From Desulfosarcina alkanivorans (GTDB taxonomy: Bacteria > Desulfobacterota > Desulfobacteria > Desulfobacterales > Desulfosarcinaceae): a stretch of 64,000 nt of DNA. Position numbers and translations under genes: made by a program. The DNA lies in assembly GCF_009688945.1 (NCBI RefSeq), contig NZ_AP021874.1, positions 4,278,001 through 4,342,000 of the forward strand. Direction: 5' to 3'. Under the pieces are notes generated by a model that was not told the DNA's origin, searched no databases, and saw only the letters and a list, made by a program, of their open reading frames with translations. Position 1 is the stretch's first letter. Every line of letters begins with the position of its first letter. Below, piece by piece: positions 53,514 to 62,278 of the stretch.

Positions 53514-53564
53514 CGTCATCAGGCGCTCAACGCAAAAAACCAGCAACTGACCGGGAGATACAAG

Positions 53565-54455
53565 ATGGCCCATTCCAAAATATCGTTTTGGATTGTTTTT
53601 TGGATATTAACCGGGTTAACGCCCTGGGCGGGGGCCGGCGAGCGCCTGCCCGTCTTCGTCAGCATCCCCCCCCAGGCTTACTTCGTGCAACAAATTGGCG
53701 GGGATCGGGTCGACGTGCAGGTGATGGTGGAACCCGGAGCCGACCCGCACACCTACGAACCCAAGCCGCAGCAGATGGTGGCCCTGTCCAGGGCGGTGCT
53801 CTATTTTGCCGTCGGCATCGAGTTTGAAACCGCCAAACTGGACAAACTGACGGCCATCAACCCCGGGATGAAGGTGATTCACACCGATCATGGCATCATG
53901 AAGCGGCCCATGGCAACCCATGACGGCCACCAGGCGGACGATGCGCATGGACACGGGCACCACCCGGACACGCTCGATCCCCACATCTGGTTGTCACCGC
54001 CCCTGGTCATGCTGCAGGCACGATCGATACTGACGGCGCTTCGGGCCGCCGACCCGGCCGATGGGCCGGTCTATGAAACCCGTTATCGGGAATTTATTCT
54101 TGAACTCGTGGACCTGGACGCCGACCTGAGAACCGCGTTCGACGGGTTGAAGGGCTCACCCTTCATGGTGTTTCACCCCTCATGGGGAACATTTGCCCAC
54201 ACCTATGGACTGAACCAGGTGCCCATCGAAATCGAAGGGAAAAGCCCCAAACCGGCTCAGCTCAAAACACTGATCGAGCATGCACGATCCAACCGGATCC
54301 AGGTGGTTTTCGTGCAGCCCCAGTTTTCGTCCAGAAGCGCCCGGCAGATCTCCAGGGCGATCGACGGCCGGGTGGTCGCTGTCGACCCGCTGGCCCGGGA
54401 CTGGGCAACCAATTTGCGCCATGTCGCCGAGGAATTTAAAAATGCGTTCAACTAA
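53565..54455 (+). CDS. znuA: ZnuA-like zinc-binding periplasmic protein
   Basis: A 296-residue cluster A-1 binding protein: signal peptide (1-25), metal-site motifs VEPGADPHTYEPKPQQM, LDPHIWLSP and FHPSWGTFAHTYGL, and a His/Asp-rich loop (HDGHQADDAHGHGHHPD, about 118-136) typical of zinc-specific members. It delivers zinc, or possibly manganese, to the ZnuBC transporter. The ATG follows GGGAGATACAAG. The gene overlaps znuC by 14 bases. Confidence 0.9.
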   Translation: MAHSKISFWIVFWILTGLTPWAGAGERLPVFVSIPPQAYFVQQIGGDRVDVQVMVEPGADPHTYEPKPQQMVALSRAVLYFAVGIEFETAKLDKLTAINPGMKVIHTDHGIMKRPMATHDGHQADDAHGHGHHPDTLDPHIWLSPPLVMLQARSILTALRAADPADGPVYETRYREFILELVDLDADLRTAFDGLKGSPFMVFHPSWGTFAHTYGLNQVPIEIEGKSPKPAQLKTLIEHARSNRIQVVFVQPQFSSRSARQISRAIDGRVVAVDPLARDWATNLRHVAEEFKNAFN

Positions 54456-55242
54456 TCACACCGCCAGCGATCCGATCATCCAGGTCACGGATCTCGATTT
54501 TACCTACAACGGGCAGCGGGTGCTCGAAGACGTCAACCTGGAGGTCGGGGAGGGGGATTTCATCGCCATGATCGGACCCAACGGCGGGGGCAAGACCACG
54601 CTCCTCAAGCTGATGCTGGGGCTGCTCAAACCGCAACGGGGACGAATCCGGGTCATGGGCGAGCCGGCCGTGCGCGTTTCCCATCATATCGGCTATGTGC
54701 CCCAGGATGTGCACATCAACCGACGTTTTCCCATTACCGCCCTGGACGTGGTGCTCATGGGAAAGCTGGCCCCCGGCAAAAGATGGTCTGCGAACAAAGC
54801 GCAGGACCGCCGGGATGCCATGGATGCCCTGGACCGGATCGACATGGCCGATTTGGCCCAGCGCCGGATCGGCGAGCTGTCCGGCGGCCAGCGCCAGCGG
54901 GTGTTCATCGCCCGGGCCCTGGTGACCCGCCCCCGGCTGCTGCTGCTGGACGAACCCACGGCCAGCATCGATTCCAGGGGCCAGACGGAGTTCTACCAAT
55001 TGCTCAAACGGCTGAACCGGGACGTCACGATTGTGGTGGTCAGCCACGACCTGCTGGTGATTTCCACCTATGTGAAGTCCGTGGCCTGCGTCAACCGCCG
55101 CCTGCACTACCATCGGCAGGCCGAAATCACCGGCGACATGCTGGAGACCATGTACCCGTGCACCGTGGAGGAGGTCTGCCCCGTGGAACTCGTGACCCAC
55201 GGCCACCTTCCCCACCGGGTGCTGCAGCACCACGAGGAGTGA
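54442..55242 (+). CDS. znuC: ZnuC-like metal ABC transporter ATPase
   Basis: A 266-residue ABC ATPase: Walker A GPNGGGKTTLLKL (about residues 41-53), signature LSGGQRQRVFIARAL, Walker B RLLLLDEPTASID and the switch His in VVSHD. The start MRSTNHTASDP was chosen at ATG 54442, behind GAGG and overlapping znuA. Longer in-frame readings run through znuA and are rejected. It powers the ZnuB permease encoded 3 bases downstream. A His-rich C-terminus (THGHLPHRVLQHHEE) could sense metal. Confidence 0.9.
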   Translation: MRSTNHTASDPIIQVTDLDFTYNGQRVLEDVNLEVGEGDFIAMIGPNGGGKTTLLKLMLGLLKPQRGRIRVMGEPAVRVSHHIGYVPQDVHINRRFPITALDVVLMGKLAPGKRWSANKAQDRRDAMDALDRIDMADLAQRRIGELSGGQRQRVFIARALVTRPRLLLLDEPTASIDSRGQTEFYQLLKRLNRDVTIVVVSHDLLVISTYVKSVACVNRRLHYHRQAEITGDMLETMYPCTVEEVCPVELVTHGHLPHRVLQHHEE

Positions 55243-55245
55243 CCC

Positions 55246-56115
55246 ATGATTGATGCGCTTCAATTCGAGTTCATGCGCAATGCCCTGGCCGCCGGCCTGC
55301 TGGCCAGCATCATCTGCGGCATCATGGGCACACTGGTGGTGGTGAACCGCATCGTTTTTCTCTCCGGGGGAATCGCCCACGCGGCCTACGGCGGCATCGG
55401 CCTGGCCTTTTATTTCGGCTGGCCCTACCTTGCCGGCACCCTGGGTTTTTCCATGGGCGCGGCCATGCTCATGGCCGCCGTCACCCTGAAAGCCCGGCAC
55501 CGGGCCGATACCATCATCGGGGTCATCTGGGCACTGGGCATGGCCTGCGGTATCATCCTGATCGACCTGAGCCCAGGCTATAACGTGGACCTCATGAGCT
55601 ACCTGTTCGGCAGCATCCTGACCGTACCGGACGCCGACCTGTGGATCATGGTCGTCATGGGACTGTTTATCGTCGGCCTGGTGGCGGTCTATTACAAGGA
55701 TCTGCTGGCCCTCTCCTACGACGAGGAGTTTGCCCGCATTCGGGGCGTACCGGTGACCGCCCTCTACTTTATGCTCATCGGCATGCTGGCCGTCACCGTG
55801 GTGATGGTCATCCAGGTGGTGGGCCTTATCCTGGTGATCGCGCTGCTGACCATTCCGCCCTTTATCATGGAAAAGCATGCCAACTCCCTGCTGCAGATGA
55901 TGGTCGGCTCCAGTGTACTGGGCGTCGTGTTTACGGTGGCCGGGCTGTGGATCTCCTACGCATTCGACCTCACCTCGGGGGCATCGATCATCATGGTGGC
56001 CGGCCTCTTCTTTTTTTTAAACCTGATGGTCGAGCGATTGAGCCCCGTTCGACGCGAGACCGCACCATCCTGGAACCGGAAGGAAAACACCGCCGTGGAT
56101 TCGCAAAGGAGCTGA
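55246..56115 (+). CDS. znuB: ZnuB-like metal ABC transporter permease
   Basis: A 289-residue membrane protein with about eight helices, of the ABC-3 family. Recognisable parts are NRIVFLSGGIAHAAYGGIGLAFY, ALGMACGIILIDLSPGYNVDLMSYLFGSIL, DEEFARIRGVPV and VVGLILVIALLTIPP. It forms the zinc channel with ZnuC. RBS and start are tight behind znuC, and the Fur-family gene begins 2 bases after the stop. Confidence 0.9.
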   Translation: MIDALQFEFMRNALAAGLLASIICGIMGTLVVVNRIVFLSGGIAHAAYGGIGLAFYFGWPYLAGTLGFSMGAAMLMAAVTLKARHRADTIIGVIWALGMACGIILIDLSPGYNVDLMSYLFGSILTVPDADLWIMVVMGLFIVGLVAVYYKDLLALSYDEEFARIRGVPVTALYFMLIGMLAVTVVMVIQVVGLILVIALLTIPPFIMEKHANSLLQMMVGSSVLGVVFTVAGLWISYAFDLTSGASIIMVAGLFFFLNLMVERLSPVRRETAPSWNRKENTAVDSQRS

Positions 56116-56117
56116 TC

Positions 56118-56546
56118 ATGTGCGATCGATGCGACTACGAACACCTGCTGAATAGGGCCGGCCTGGATGTCACCGACAACCGGGTGCGTGTGCTCGAAGT
56201 GGTCGGTAACAACAACTATCCCCTGTCCGCCGGCGATATTTACCAGACGCTGGAGCGAACCTGCAGCATCAACCGGGTCACGGTCTACCGCATCCTGGAT
56301 CTGCTGGTGTCCCGGGGACTGGTGGATCGCATCAGTACCGGCGGCAGGGCGTTTTACTATGGCATGGCGCCCAATGAAAACCATCGCCCCCATCCCCACT
56401 TCTACTGCAAACGCTGCGGCCAGATGGACTGTTTGACGCCGGAAAGCCTGAACGTGAATAGCGACACACTGCGTAAAACCTTTCCCGGCCGCATCGACAA
56501 AGTGGAAATCCGGGTGGACGGCCTCTGCAAGAACTGCATGAAATAA
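56118..56546 (+). CDS. zur: Fur-family regulator, probably Zur
   Basis: A 142-residue Fur-fold regulator: winged-helix DNA-binding domain (about residues 10-80; NYPLSAGDIYQTLERTCSINRVTVYRILDLLVSRGLV), metal-binding HPHFYCKRCGQMDCL and a C-terminal CKNC that with CKRC forms the structural zinc site. Its place in the znu operon argues for Zur over Fur. AAGGAG precedes ATG 56118; a longer in-frame reading from 55641 runs through znuB and is rejected. It probably binds the palindrome at 53493-53513, giving autoregulation. Confidence 0.88.
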   Translation: MCDRCDYEHLLNRAGLDVTDNRVRVLEVVGNNNYPLSAGDIYQTLERTCSINRVTVYRILDLLVSRGLVDRISTGGRAFYYGMAPNENHRPHPHFYCKRCGQMDCLTPESLNVNSDTLRKTFPGRIDKVEIRVDGLCKNCMK

Positions 56547-57602
56547 ATGAGCCCCCCGATCCCGGCCGAGCCGACAGCCCATCCGACGCACCACCACCCG
56601 CCGCCCGGGGAAACGGGCTCCCGGTTTTTCATCGTCGCCCAATTCGGGTCTGTGGCCGCCCTGGTCGGCCTGATTGTTTTTTTCCGCCGCACGCCTGGAT
56701 TCGCCACCCTGAGCATCACCTTCGTCTCCATTTTTCTCGAAGCGCTGCCCTTCATGCTGCTGGGCGCGGCCATCGGCGGATTCATCGAGGTCTTCGTCTC
56801 TAAAACGGCGATCACACGCATCGTTCCGGCACGCCCCCTGCCGGCGATTCTGCTGGCCGCCGGCCTGGGCCTGGTGTTTCCGGTATGCGAATGCGCCATC
56901 GTGCCGGTGGTGCGCCGGCTTTTCCAAAAGGGCCTGCCCCTGGGCGCCGGCATCGCATTTCTGCTGGGCGGCCCCATCGTCAACCCGCTGGTGGCCCTGT
57001 CCACGGCAGTGGCCTACGGCAACGATCTCCTGATCGCCGGGTATCGGCTGGCCGCCGGCTACCTGATCGCCGTGGCCATGGGACTGCTGATCGACCGCCT
57101 CTTCTCACGGAAAAGCGCACTGCTGGCGGGAACCATGGCAAGCCTCCCGGAATCGGGAGGCGGGCTTGAGCGGCCGGCCATCCCACTTCGGGCCCGGGTT
57201 AAAATGCTGCAGGCACTGGGCCACGGCGCGTCCGATTTTCTCGATACCGGCCGTTTTCTGGTTGTGGGAGCCCTCGTGGCCGGCCTTCTGCAGACCCTGG
57301 TGGCGCGGGGTGACCTGGCCGCTGTTTCCGGATCCCCGTCCCTTTCCATCCTGGCCATGATGATCCTGGCCATCGTCCTGAGCCTTTGCAGCGAAGCCGA
57401 TGCGTTTGTGGCGGCCTCCTTTCGCACCTCCCTGCCCCTTGGCGCCCAGATGGCCTTTATGGTGCTGGGCCCCATGCTGGACCTTAAACTGCTGGCCATG
57501 TATTTCCGGATCTTCAGAAAACGCCTGATTCTGGTCTTATCCGTTTCGACGGGCATCATCGTTTTTCTGAGCATGATGGCCGGCACATGGATGGGCCAAT
57601 GA
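56547..57602 (+). CDS. YcgR/DUF318-type permease
   Basis: A 351-residue membrane protein with about eight helices and the DUF318 permease motifs FLEALPFMLLGAAIGGFIE, GLVFPVCECAIVPVVRRL and FLLGGPIVNPLV, then LCSEADAFVAASF in the second half. A His/Pro-rich N-terminus (TAHPTHHHPPPGE) may bind metal. In Bacillus the YcgR-YcgQ pair is Zur-regulated and linked to zinc homeostasis. Here it begins directly after zur (TAAATG) and overlaps the YcgQ-like gene, which matches. Transport substrate is unproven. Confidence 0.83.
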   Translation: MSPPIPAEPTAHPTHHHPPPGETGSRFFIVAQFGSVAALVGLIVFFRRTPGFATLSITFVSIFLEALPFMLLGAAIGGFIEVFVSKTAITRIVPARPLPAILLAAGLGLVFPVCECAIVPVVRRLFQKGLPLGAGIAFLLGGPIVNPLVALSTAVAYGNDLLIAGYRLAAGYLIAVAMGLLIDRLFSRKSALLAGTMASLPESGGGLERPAIPLRARVKMLQALGHGASDFLDTGRFLVVGALVAGLLQTLVARGDLAAVSGSPSLSILAMMILAIVLSLCSEADAFVAASFRTSLPLGAQMAFMVLGPMLDLKLLAMYFRIFRKRLILVLSVSTGIIVFLSMMAGTWMGQ

Positions 57603-58339
57603 CCCGGACGGCCAAAACCATCGCCGCCTTCGTCTGCCGCTACCTCGATGCGCTTTTGTATGCCCTCTGGCTGGGCGTCCTGTGCTGGCTGCTGCTCACC
57701 GGCAGCGACAGCGCCTTTCTTCATCCCCGGTTCCGGTTCTTCCTGGCGGGTGGCGCCATGCTGCTGGCGGCATTCATGGTGGTGACCCTTTCCGGCCCGA
57801 AGCCAGTCGGCACCGGCTGGTCATTGGCCGCGACAACCGCCCGGGCACTCCTGCTCATGACGCCGCTGCTTTTCCTGACCACGGTGACCGGTCAGGGCAT
57901 GGGCGCCCATGCCCTGACCCGAAAATTTACCGGGATGGAGCAGCAGACCCTTTCACGCCTGCTGGAACGCGGAAACGAACCATCCAGAGGGGCGGACCGG
58001 GACCCGGAGGTGTCACTTCTGGACATCGCCCGGCGGATGAAACGAATGGAGGGCCGGCAGGTGGTCACCGAAGGGCTGGTCTACCGCCCGGCCATCATGC
58101 CGGAAAACTATCTGACCCTGTTCCGCTTCGCTATCTTCTGCTGCGCGGCAGACGCGCTGCCGGTGTGGGTCTTCGTGGAAAACACCGGCGTGGAGGCCTT
58201 TGAGGACGAGAACTGGATTCGCGTGGCGGGTACGGTCCGGATCGTCAATTTCAACGGAACCGATGTGCCGGTGATCGAAGCCGACACCATCGTAAAAAAA
58301 GCGGCCCCGTCACCGGCCGAGCAATACCTGTTCTTCTAG
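57599..58339 (+). CDS. YcgQ/TIGR03943-family protein
   Basis: A 246-residue protein with two or three N-terminal helices (about 15-35, 42-62 and 72-97) and a soluble C-terminal domain (EGLVYRPAIMPENYLTLFRFAIFCCAADALPVWVFV ... DENWIRVAGTVRI) typical of TIGR03943 (YcgQ). It works with the DUF318 permease, probably as a CobW-pathway-type zinc-stress component. ATG 57599 overlaps the permease stop (ATGA). It is the last gene of the six-gene zinc operon. Confidence 0.83.
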   Translation: MTRTAKTIAAFVCRYLDALLYALWLGVLCWLLLTGSDSAFLHPRFRFFLAGGAMLLAAFMVVTLSGPKPVGTGWSLAATTARALLLMTPLLFLTTVTGQGMGAHALTRKFTGMEQQTLSRLLERGNEPSRGADRDPEVSLLDIARRMKRMEGRQVVTEGLVYRPAIMPENYLTLFRFAIFCCAADALPVWVFVENTGVEAFEDENWIRVAGTVRIVNFNGTDVPVIEADTIVKKAAPSPAEQYLFF

Positions 58340-58895
58340 CCACGGGTCGGGACATCCGGCCTGACAATCGCGCAAAGCAGGATCTACCTGACCTGCCAGC
58401 ATCGGGAAACGGCAAGTGTTCACAGGGTGAACGCATATGCGTCGTTACCGGGCATTTGAAGCACAAATAGTACGTCTGCATGCCCGAAGCCCTGCATCTG
58501 CGGCGCCCTGTAAACGCCTACAGTTCAGTCATTGTTAAAAATTGATCGTTTCAACCCCGTGTGCGCTTACGGGAAACGATATCTGAATTTGACGGAACCG
58601 GCTATTACTCAATACCTCTCAAGTGGCCACATTTCTGGGATAGCTTCTTTTCCCCCAATGCAATCTGCAAGGGCTTGGCAATTCAGGCGTCCCCAGATAT
58701 CGTGGTGCTTGGGATGGGCCCACGATCCACCCAATCGACAACCTATGGCTATCTGTCGTTACGTCAAGGGCAGATAGCTTTGGTTTTCAAGATCTATTCT
58801 GAATCGATTGGTCCCGGCTCTTATCATTTTTCAATACCCAATCCAGCCCTCCCGGAGTCAACACATCCTGCAACTGCTGTCAGCATATGACATCC
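58340..58895. other. Spacer with unrecognised plus-strand frames
   Basis: A GTG-started frame of 109 codons (58561-58890) encodes MRLRETISEFDGTGYYSIPLK and onward. It has no ribosome site and I do not recognise it; a second frame overlaps it. The stretch looks less GC-rich than the zinc operon. It may be the relic of a gene at a transfer boundary. Confidence 0.35.
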
Positions 58896-59759
58896 TCATC
58901 GTTTAGGAATGGCTTCATTGCCTTCTCCCCAAACATTCGCGCTGCGGGTTACCTTTTTGCGCACAGTTGTCCATTCTCCATCCACGCTGAACATGGATTC
59001 CGGCAAGGCCGCTAACATTTTCTTATACAGAGACCAGGGGACCGTAAAGGTTAACTCATCGGTTTTCATATATTTCCTGGCCGAAGGGTCAAACCCGCCA
59101 AGTATGGCCTTCTCGATCCCTTGCTCTTTATAGAAAAGTGGCCAAGCGATTATGTTGGTACATCCTGCTCCAAAGGGGGAGGCGACACAATCCACATCGC
59201 CAGTGGTGAACGTCGTTTGGATGAAAAGACCGGTCAACACTTCGGGCCTTGCGAAAAAGATTACGAACTCTGGCACCTCGCTGTCAGTAAACAAAGAAAG
59301 CGGCTTAAAAATACAGTATTTTCCAGGAGCTTTGCGGGGGTTGACTTTGTCAAGAAATTTCCTCATGGCCTCAGGCGAAGGCAAAAACCGCTCGCCATGC
59401 AGGGGAGTACCACTAAAGCCCGTGGTCACATAATGCTCAATGAATCTAACATTGGGTTTCATCATGGAGCAGTAGAACACGCCTCCCGGACATCCATACT
59501 CTTCCGTGGAAATATAGGCGGCACGATGCTTTTTCCTTGCTAGCCAAATGTTGCCGATGACGCAGGAAAAGTGCTTAAAAACCTCTTGCATATCTACTTC
59601 TCCCTGCTCTTCCAGCTCGCGCGACAAGGGTATGCCAGGCTTTGGCCCGAACGCATTTTCGGGTTTGATGTTATCGTAATACACTCCGAATGGCTCTTCG
59701 ATCAAACCGAGATGGTCCAGAAATTTATTGGTTTCTTCGAGTACCGATTTCATGGTCAT
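58896..59759 (-). CDS. DUF169 protein
   Basis: A 287-residue cytoplasmic protein of the DUF169 family: N-terminal LGLIEEPFGVYYDN, central FSCVIGNIWLARKKHRAAYISTEEYGCPGGVFYCSM with paired Cys, and ASPFGAGCTNIIAWPLFYKEQGIEKAILGGFDPSARKYMKTDELTFTVPWSLYKKM. DUF169 proteins are common in anaerobes; their chemistry is unknown, and conserved Cys suggest a metal or redox centre. GGAGG lies 9 bases before ATG 59759. It is followed upstream by the AraC regulator on the same strand, which may regulate it. Confidence 0.82.
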   Translation of the reverse strand: MTMKSVLEETNKFLDHLGLIEEPFGVYYDNIKPENAFGPKPGIPLSRELEEQGEVDMQEVFKHFSCVIGNIWLARKKHRAAYISTEEYGCPGGVFYCSMMKPNVRFIEHYVTTGFSGTPLHGERFLPSPEAMRKFLDKVNPRKAPGKYCIFKPLSLFTDSEVPEFVIFFARPEVLTGLFIQTTFTTGDVDCVASPFGAGCTNIIAWPLFYKEQGIEKAILGGFDPSARKYMKTDELTFTVPWSLYKKMLAALPESMFSVDGEWTTVRKKVTRSANVWGEGNEAIPKR

Positions 59760-59808
59760 GGTATCTTTCCTCCCTTTTTAGGTGAAACTTTCGGGGTCGC
59801 ACGCGATA

Positions 59809-60693
59809 TTAAGCAGCCCGCATCTCGCGCACCATCTCAGCAGGACTTTGACCAAAGTAGCGCTTGAATTCGCGACTGAACTGAGAAGGACTTTCATATC
59901 CCACCTTTTCAGCGGCAATGTATGCTTTCAGGTTTTCCTGTATCATTAAATCCCTTGCTCTGGTCAACCGGATCTTCTTCAAATACTGCATGGGAGAATC
60001 CGATGTAATTTCCTTGAAGGCCCGGTGAAAGGCAGAGGCGCTCATGCGCGCCTTATCGGCCAATTGTTCCACGTCGAGTTTTCCCGCATAGTCGCTTTGC
60101 ATGATCTGTAGTACACGCGCCACCTGGGAGAACGCGCCGCTATGCATGGCCAGCGAATAAAGGACCGGCGCCTGGGCGCCGCACAGCGCCCGATAGAGTA
60201 TTTCCCGCACCAGACCTGGACCCAGGATTTGGGCTTCCGCTTCTGACTGCAGGCACTTGACCAGTCGCGTCGTTGCCTCCGCCATATCTTCATCCATGGC
60301 AGCCGGACCGATCCCGCAGGGCAAGCCCTTTTCACTGGCAATGCCAATCTCTGCCTGAAGCCCCAATCGGCCGATCAGGTCGTGCAGCTGGGCCATATCA
60401 ATATCGATGTAGAGACCACGCAACGGTTCCTCGGGGCTCGCAAAAGACTCGCATTCGAACGGCATGGTCACCGAAGTCACCAGGTAATGGCTGGCGTCGT
60501 ATCGAAACTTCTGGCCGCCCAGGTAGCCAATCTTGTGGCCTTGGGCAACGATGCAGATGCCGGGGTTATAAACCATCGGTCTTCGGGGGATGGGCTGGGT
60601 CTCCTTAAAGAAGAGCACTCCTTGGAGCCGCGATTCAAATGCTCCGTCATTAATGTTCGGAAAGCGTTTTAACAGTTCCGCCATTTTTGACAT
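59809..60693 (-). CDS. AraC-family regulator (YqhC-like)
   Basis: A 294-residue activator. The N-terminal AraC_N domain (residues about 25-185; MVYNPGICIVAQGHKIGYLGGQKFRYDASHYLVTSVTMPFECE) precedes a double helix-turn-helix AraC domain (about 195-292; KLDVEQLADKARMSASAFHRAFKEIT, SPSQFSREFKRYFGQSP). In E. coli YqhC activates the divergent alcohol dehydrogenase gene yqhD in response to aldehydes. The same divergent layout is seen here, so a role as aldehyde-responsive activator is likely. Confidence 0.88.
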   Translation of the reverse strand: MSKMAELLKRFPNINDGAFESRLQGVLFFKETQPIPRRPMVYNPGICIVAQGHKIGYLGGQKFRYDASHYLVTSVTMPFECESFASPEEPLRGLYIDIDMAQLHDLIGRLGLQAEIGIASEKGLPCGIGPAAMDEDMAEATTRLVKCLQSEAEAQILGPGLVREILYRALCGAQAPVLYSLAMHSGAFSQVARVLQIMQSDYAGKLDVEQLADKARMSASAFHRAFKEITSDSPMQYLKKIRLTRARDLMIQENLKAYIAAEKVGYESPSQFSREFKRYFGQSPAEMVREMRAA

Positions 60694-60725
60694 GGTCGAT
60701 CCCTCCTTCTTCGCATGTCAGATTT

Positions 60726-60788
60726 AGACAATATTCCAAATTATTAATCAACCAAAAATAAAGATATAAGCAGGAATAGGCAATATTC
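60726..60788. promoter_or_regulatory. Direct repeat AG(A/G)CAATATTC in the araC-adh spacer
   Basis: AGACAATATTC (60726-60736) and AGGCAATATTC (60778-60788) are direct repeats 52 bases apart, close to five helical turns. They lie between the divergent AraC and alcohol dehydrogenase genes. Direct half-sites in phase suit an AraC-type activator. Binding is inferred. Confidence 0.5.
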
Positions 60789-60873
60789 TGAGAGGATCGG
60801 ATATTTCCTGTCGGTCGGCCTCGCATTACTATCCATTCAAAACCATCAACAAGCCAAACGAAGGAGGCCTTTC

Positions 60874-62064
60874 ATGAATTTCGAATTTTACAACCCAACC
60901 CATCTGATCTTCGGTGCCGGAACCTTGTCAAAACTCGGTGAAGTGGTCAGCAAGCATGGCAGCAAAGCGTTGATCGTCACCGGTGGCGGCAGCGTCAAAC
61001 GCCATGGCGTTTTTGACAAGGCGGTCTCCAGCCTGGACACCGCTGGCGTTGCCTATGCGGAATGCGCCGGAATTGACCCCAACCCGAGAATCACATCTGT
61101 GAAGCGCGGCGCGGATATCGTCCGGGAACAAGGCTGCAATGTGATCGTTGCTTTGGGCGGTGGCAGCACAATGGACGCCGCCAAGGTGATCGCAGCGGCA
61201 GCTTTGTATGATGGCGATCCCTGGGACCTGATTGGACATGGGCAGGAGAACTGGGTGATCCCAACAGAAACCCTTCCCATTGTCACGGTTCCAACTCTGG
61301 CAGCCACCGGCTCGGAGATGAACTGCGGCGCGGTCATCAGCAACCATGAAACAAAGGTAAAATCCTTTGTACAAACGGAGGCTCTATTTCCAAAGATCGC
61401 CCTGGTCGATCCGGAACTGACCCTGAGCGTGCCCAAAGATCAAACCGCCTATGGTGTCTGCGACATTATCACCCACGTGACCGAAGGATATTTCAACGGC
61501 GCCGACGGCACACCGATCCAGGATCGATTCGCCGAAGGCACGATTATCAACGCCATCGCGTGGGGTAAAAAAGCGGTGGCCAATGGCAGCGATCTCGAGG
61601 CGCGAACCCAGGTGCAATGGGCTTCCATCGTGGCGCTGAACGGTTTCGTGCAGGCCGGGGCAAATCCGGCAGGATTTCCGGTACACATGATCGAGCATGC
61701 ACTATCCGCCCATCATGACATCACCCATGGCGCCGGCCTGGCAATTGTCAACCCGGCCTGGATGCGGTTTGCCGCCAAGGCCCGTCCTGACAAATTTGTG
61801 CAGTTTGCCGAGCGTATCTACGGCCTCAAGCCCGAGCGCAGCGATGACCTGGAATGCGCCCTTGAAGGCATCAACCGTTTGGAAGCGTTCCTCCGGTCCA
61901 TTGGCTGTCCTACCCGTCTGTCGGAACTTGGCATCGGCGAGGAGTTGTTTTCCAAATATGCCGAAGATGCAGCGCTGGTTCTCCGAGATGAGGACGGCAA
62001 TCTCCTCGGTCGTCCTGCCATGAGCAAGGAGGATATCGCTGAGGTGCTGAAAACCGCTCTGTAA
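60874..62064 (+). CDS. Iron-containing alcohol dehydrogenase (YqhD/BDH type)
   Basis: A 396-residue type III alcohol dehydrogenase reducing aldehydes, probably with NADPH. Motifs: NPTHLIFGAGTL, nucleotide loop ALGGGSTMDAAK (about residues 91-102), metal ligands in DIITHVTEGYF, HMIEHALSAHHDITHGAGLA (His pair) and the family block VPTLAATGSEMN. GGAGGC precedes ATG 60874. It is controlled in all likelihood by the divergent AraC regulator. The physiological substrate could be a toxic aldehyde or butanol/propanediol-type alcohol. Confidence 0.92.
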   Translation: MNFEFYNPTHLIFGAGTLSKLGEVVSKHGSKALIVTGGGSVKRHGVFDKAVSSLDTAGVAYAECAGIDPNPRITSVKRGADIVREQGCNVIVALGGGSTMDAAKVIAAAALYDGDPWDLIGHGQENWVIPTETLPIVTVPTLAATGSEMNCGAVISNHETKVKSFVQTEALFPKIALVDPELTLSVPKDQTAYGVCDIITHVTEGYFNGADGTPIQDRFAEGTIINAIAWGKKAVANGSDLEARTQVQWASIVALNGFVQAGANPAGFPVHMIEHALSAHHDITHGAGLAIVNPAWMRFAAKARPDKFVQFAERIYGLKPERSDDLECALEGINRLEAFLRSIGCPTRLSELGIGEELFSKYAEDAALVLRDEDGNLLGRPAMSKEDIAEVLKTAL

Positions 62065-62162
62065 GCGTCACTCCGATGGCGCCCGCCGGTAAACGACAGC
62101 TTTCAGTGGTCACGAGGTGCGGCGCCCGCTTTAAAAATGGCACCAAGATAGGAGCATCAACC

Positions 62163-62278
62163 GTGGAAATAAAGAAAAACGGTTCTCAGCCATCGATGCA
62201 AGGACCCGCCGAATGGCTTACCGGTAGCGTTCGCATCGATCCGCTCTTTCTGATGGCCAACGATCCATCTCGTGCTCA
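62163..62278 (+). pseudogene. 5' fragment of a cupin-domain gene
   Basis: GTG 62163, with TAGGAG upstream, opens a frame reading MEIKKNGSQPSMQGPAEWLTG then SVRIDPLF. This is the N-terminus of small cupin proteins of the RmlC/YhhW-like or mandelonitrile-lyase-like type. Similarity stops after about 38 codons at NDPSRA. From there the DNA belongs to the opposite-strand P-type ATPase fragment. The rest of the cupin is missing. Confidence 0.6.

Noticed and set aside
54448-55878. A 476-codon minus-strand His/Gln/Asp-rich frame
   Set aside because: It is antisense to znuC and znuB, whose motifs are unambiguous.
58561-58890. A 109-codon GTG-started frame
   Set aside because: No ribosome site and no family resemblance; it is noted only as part of the spacer description.
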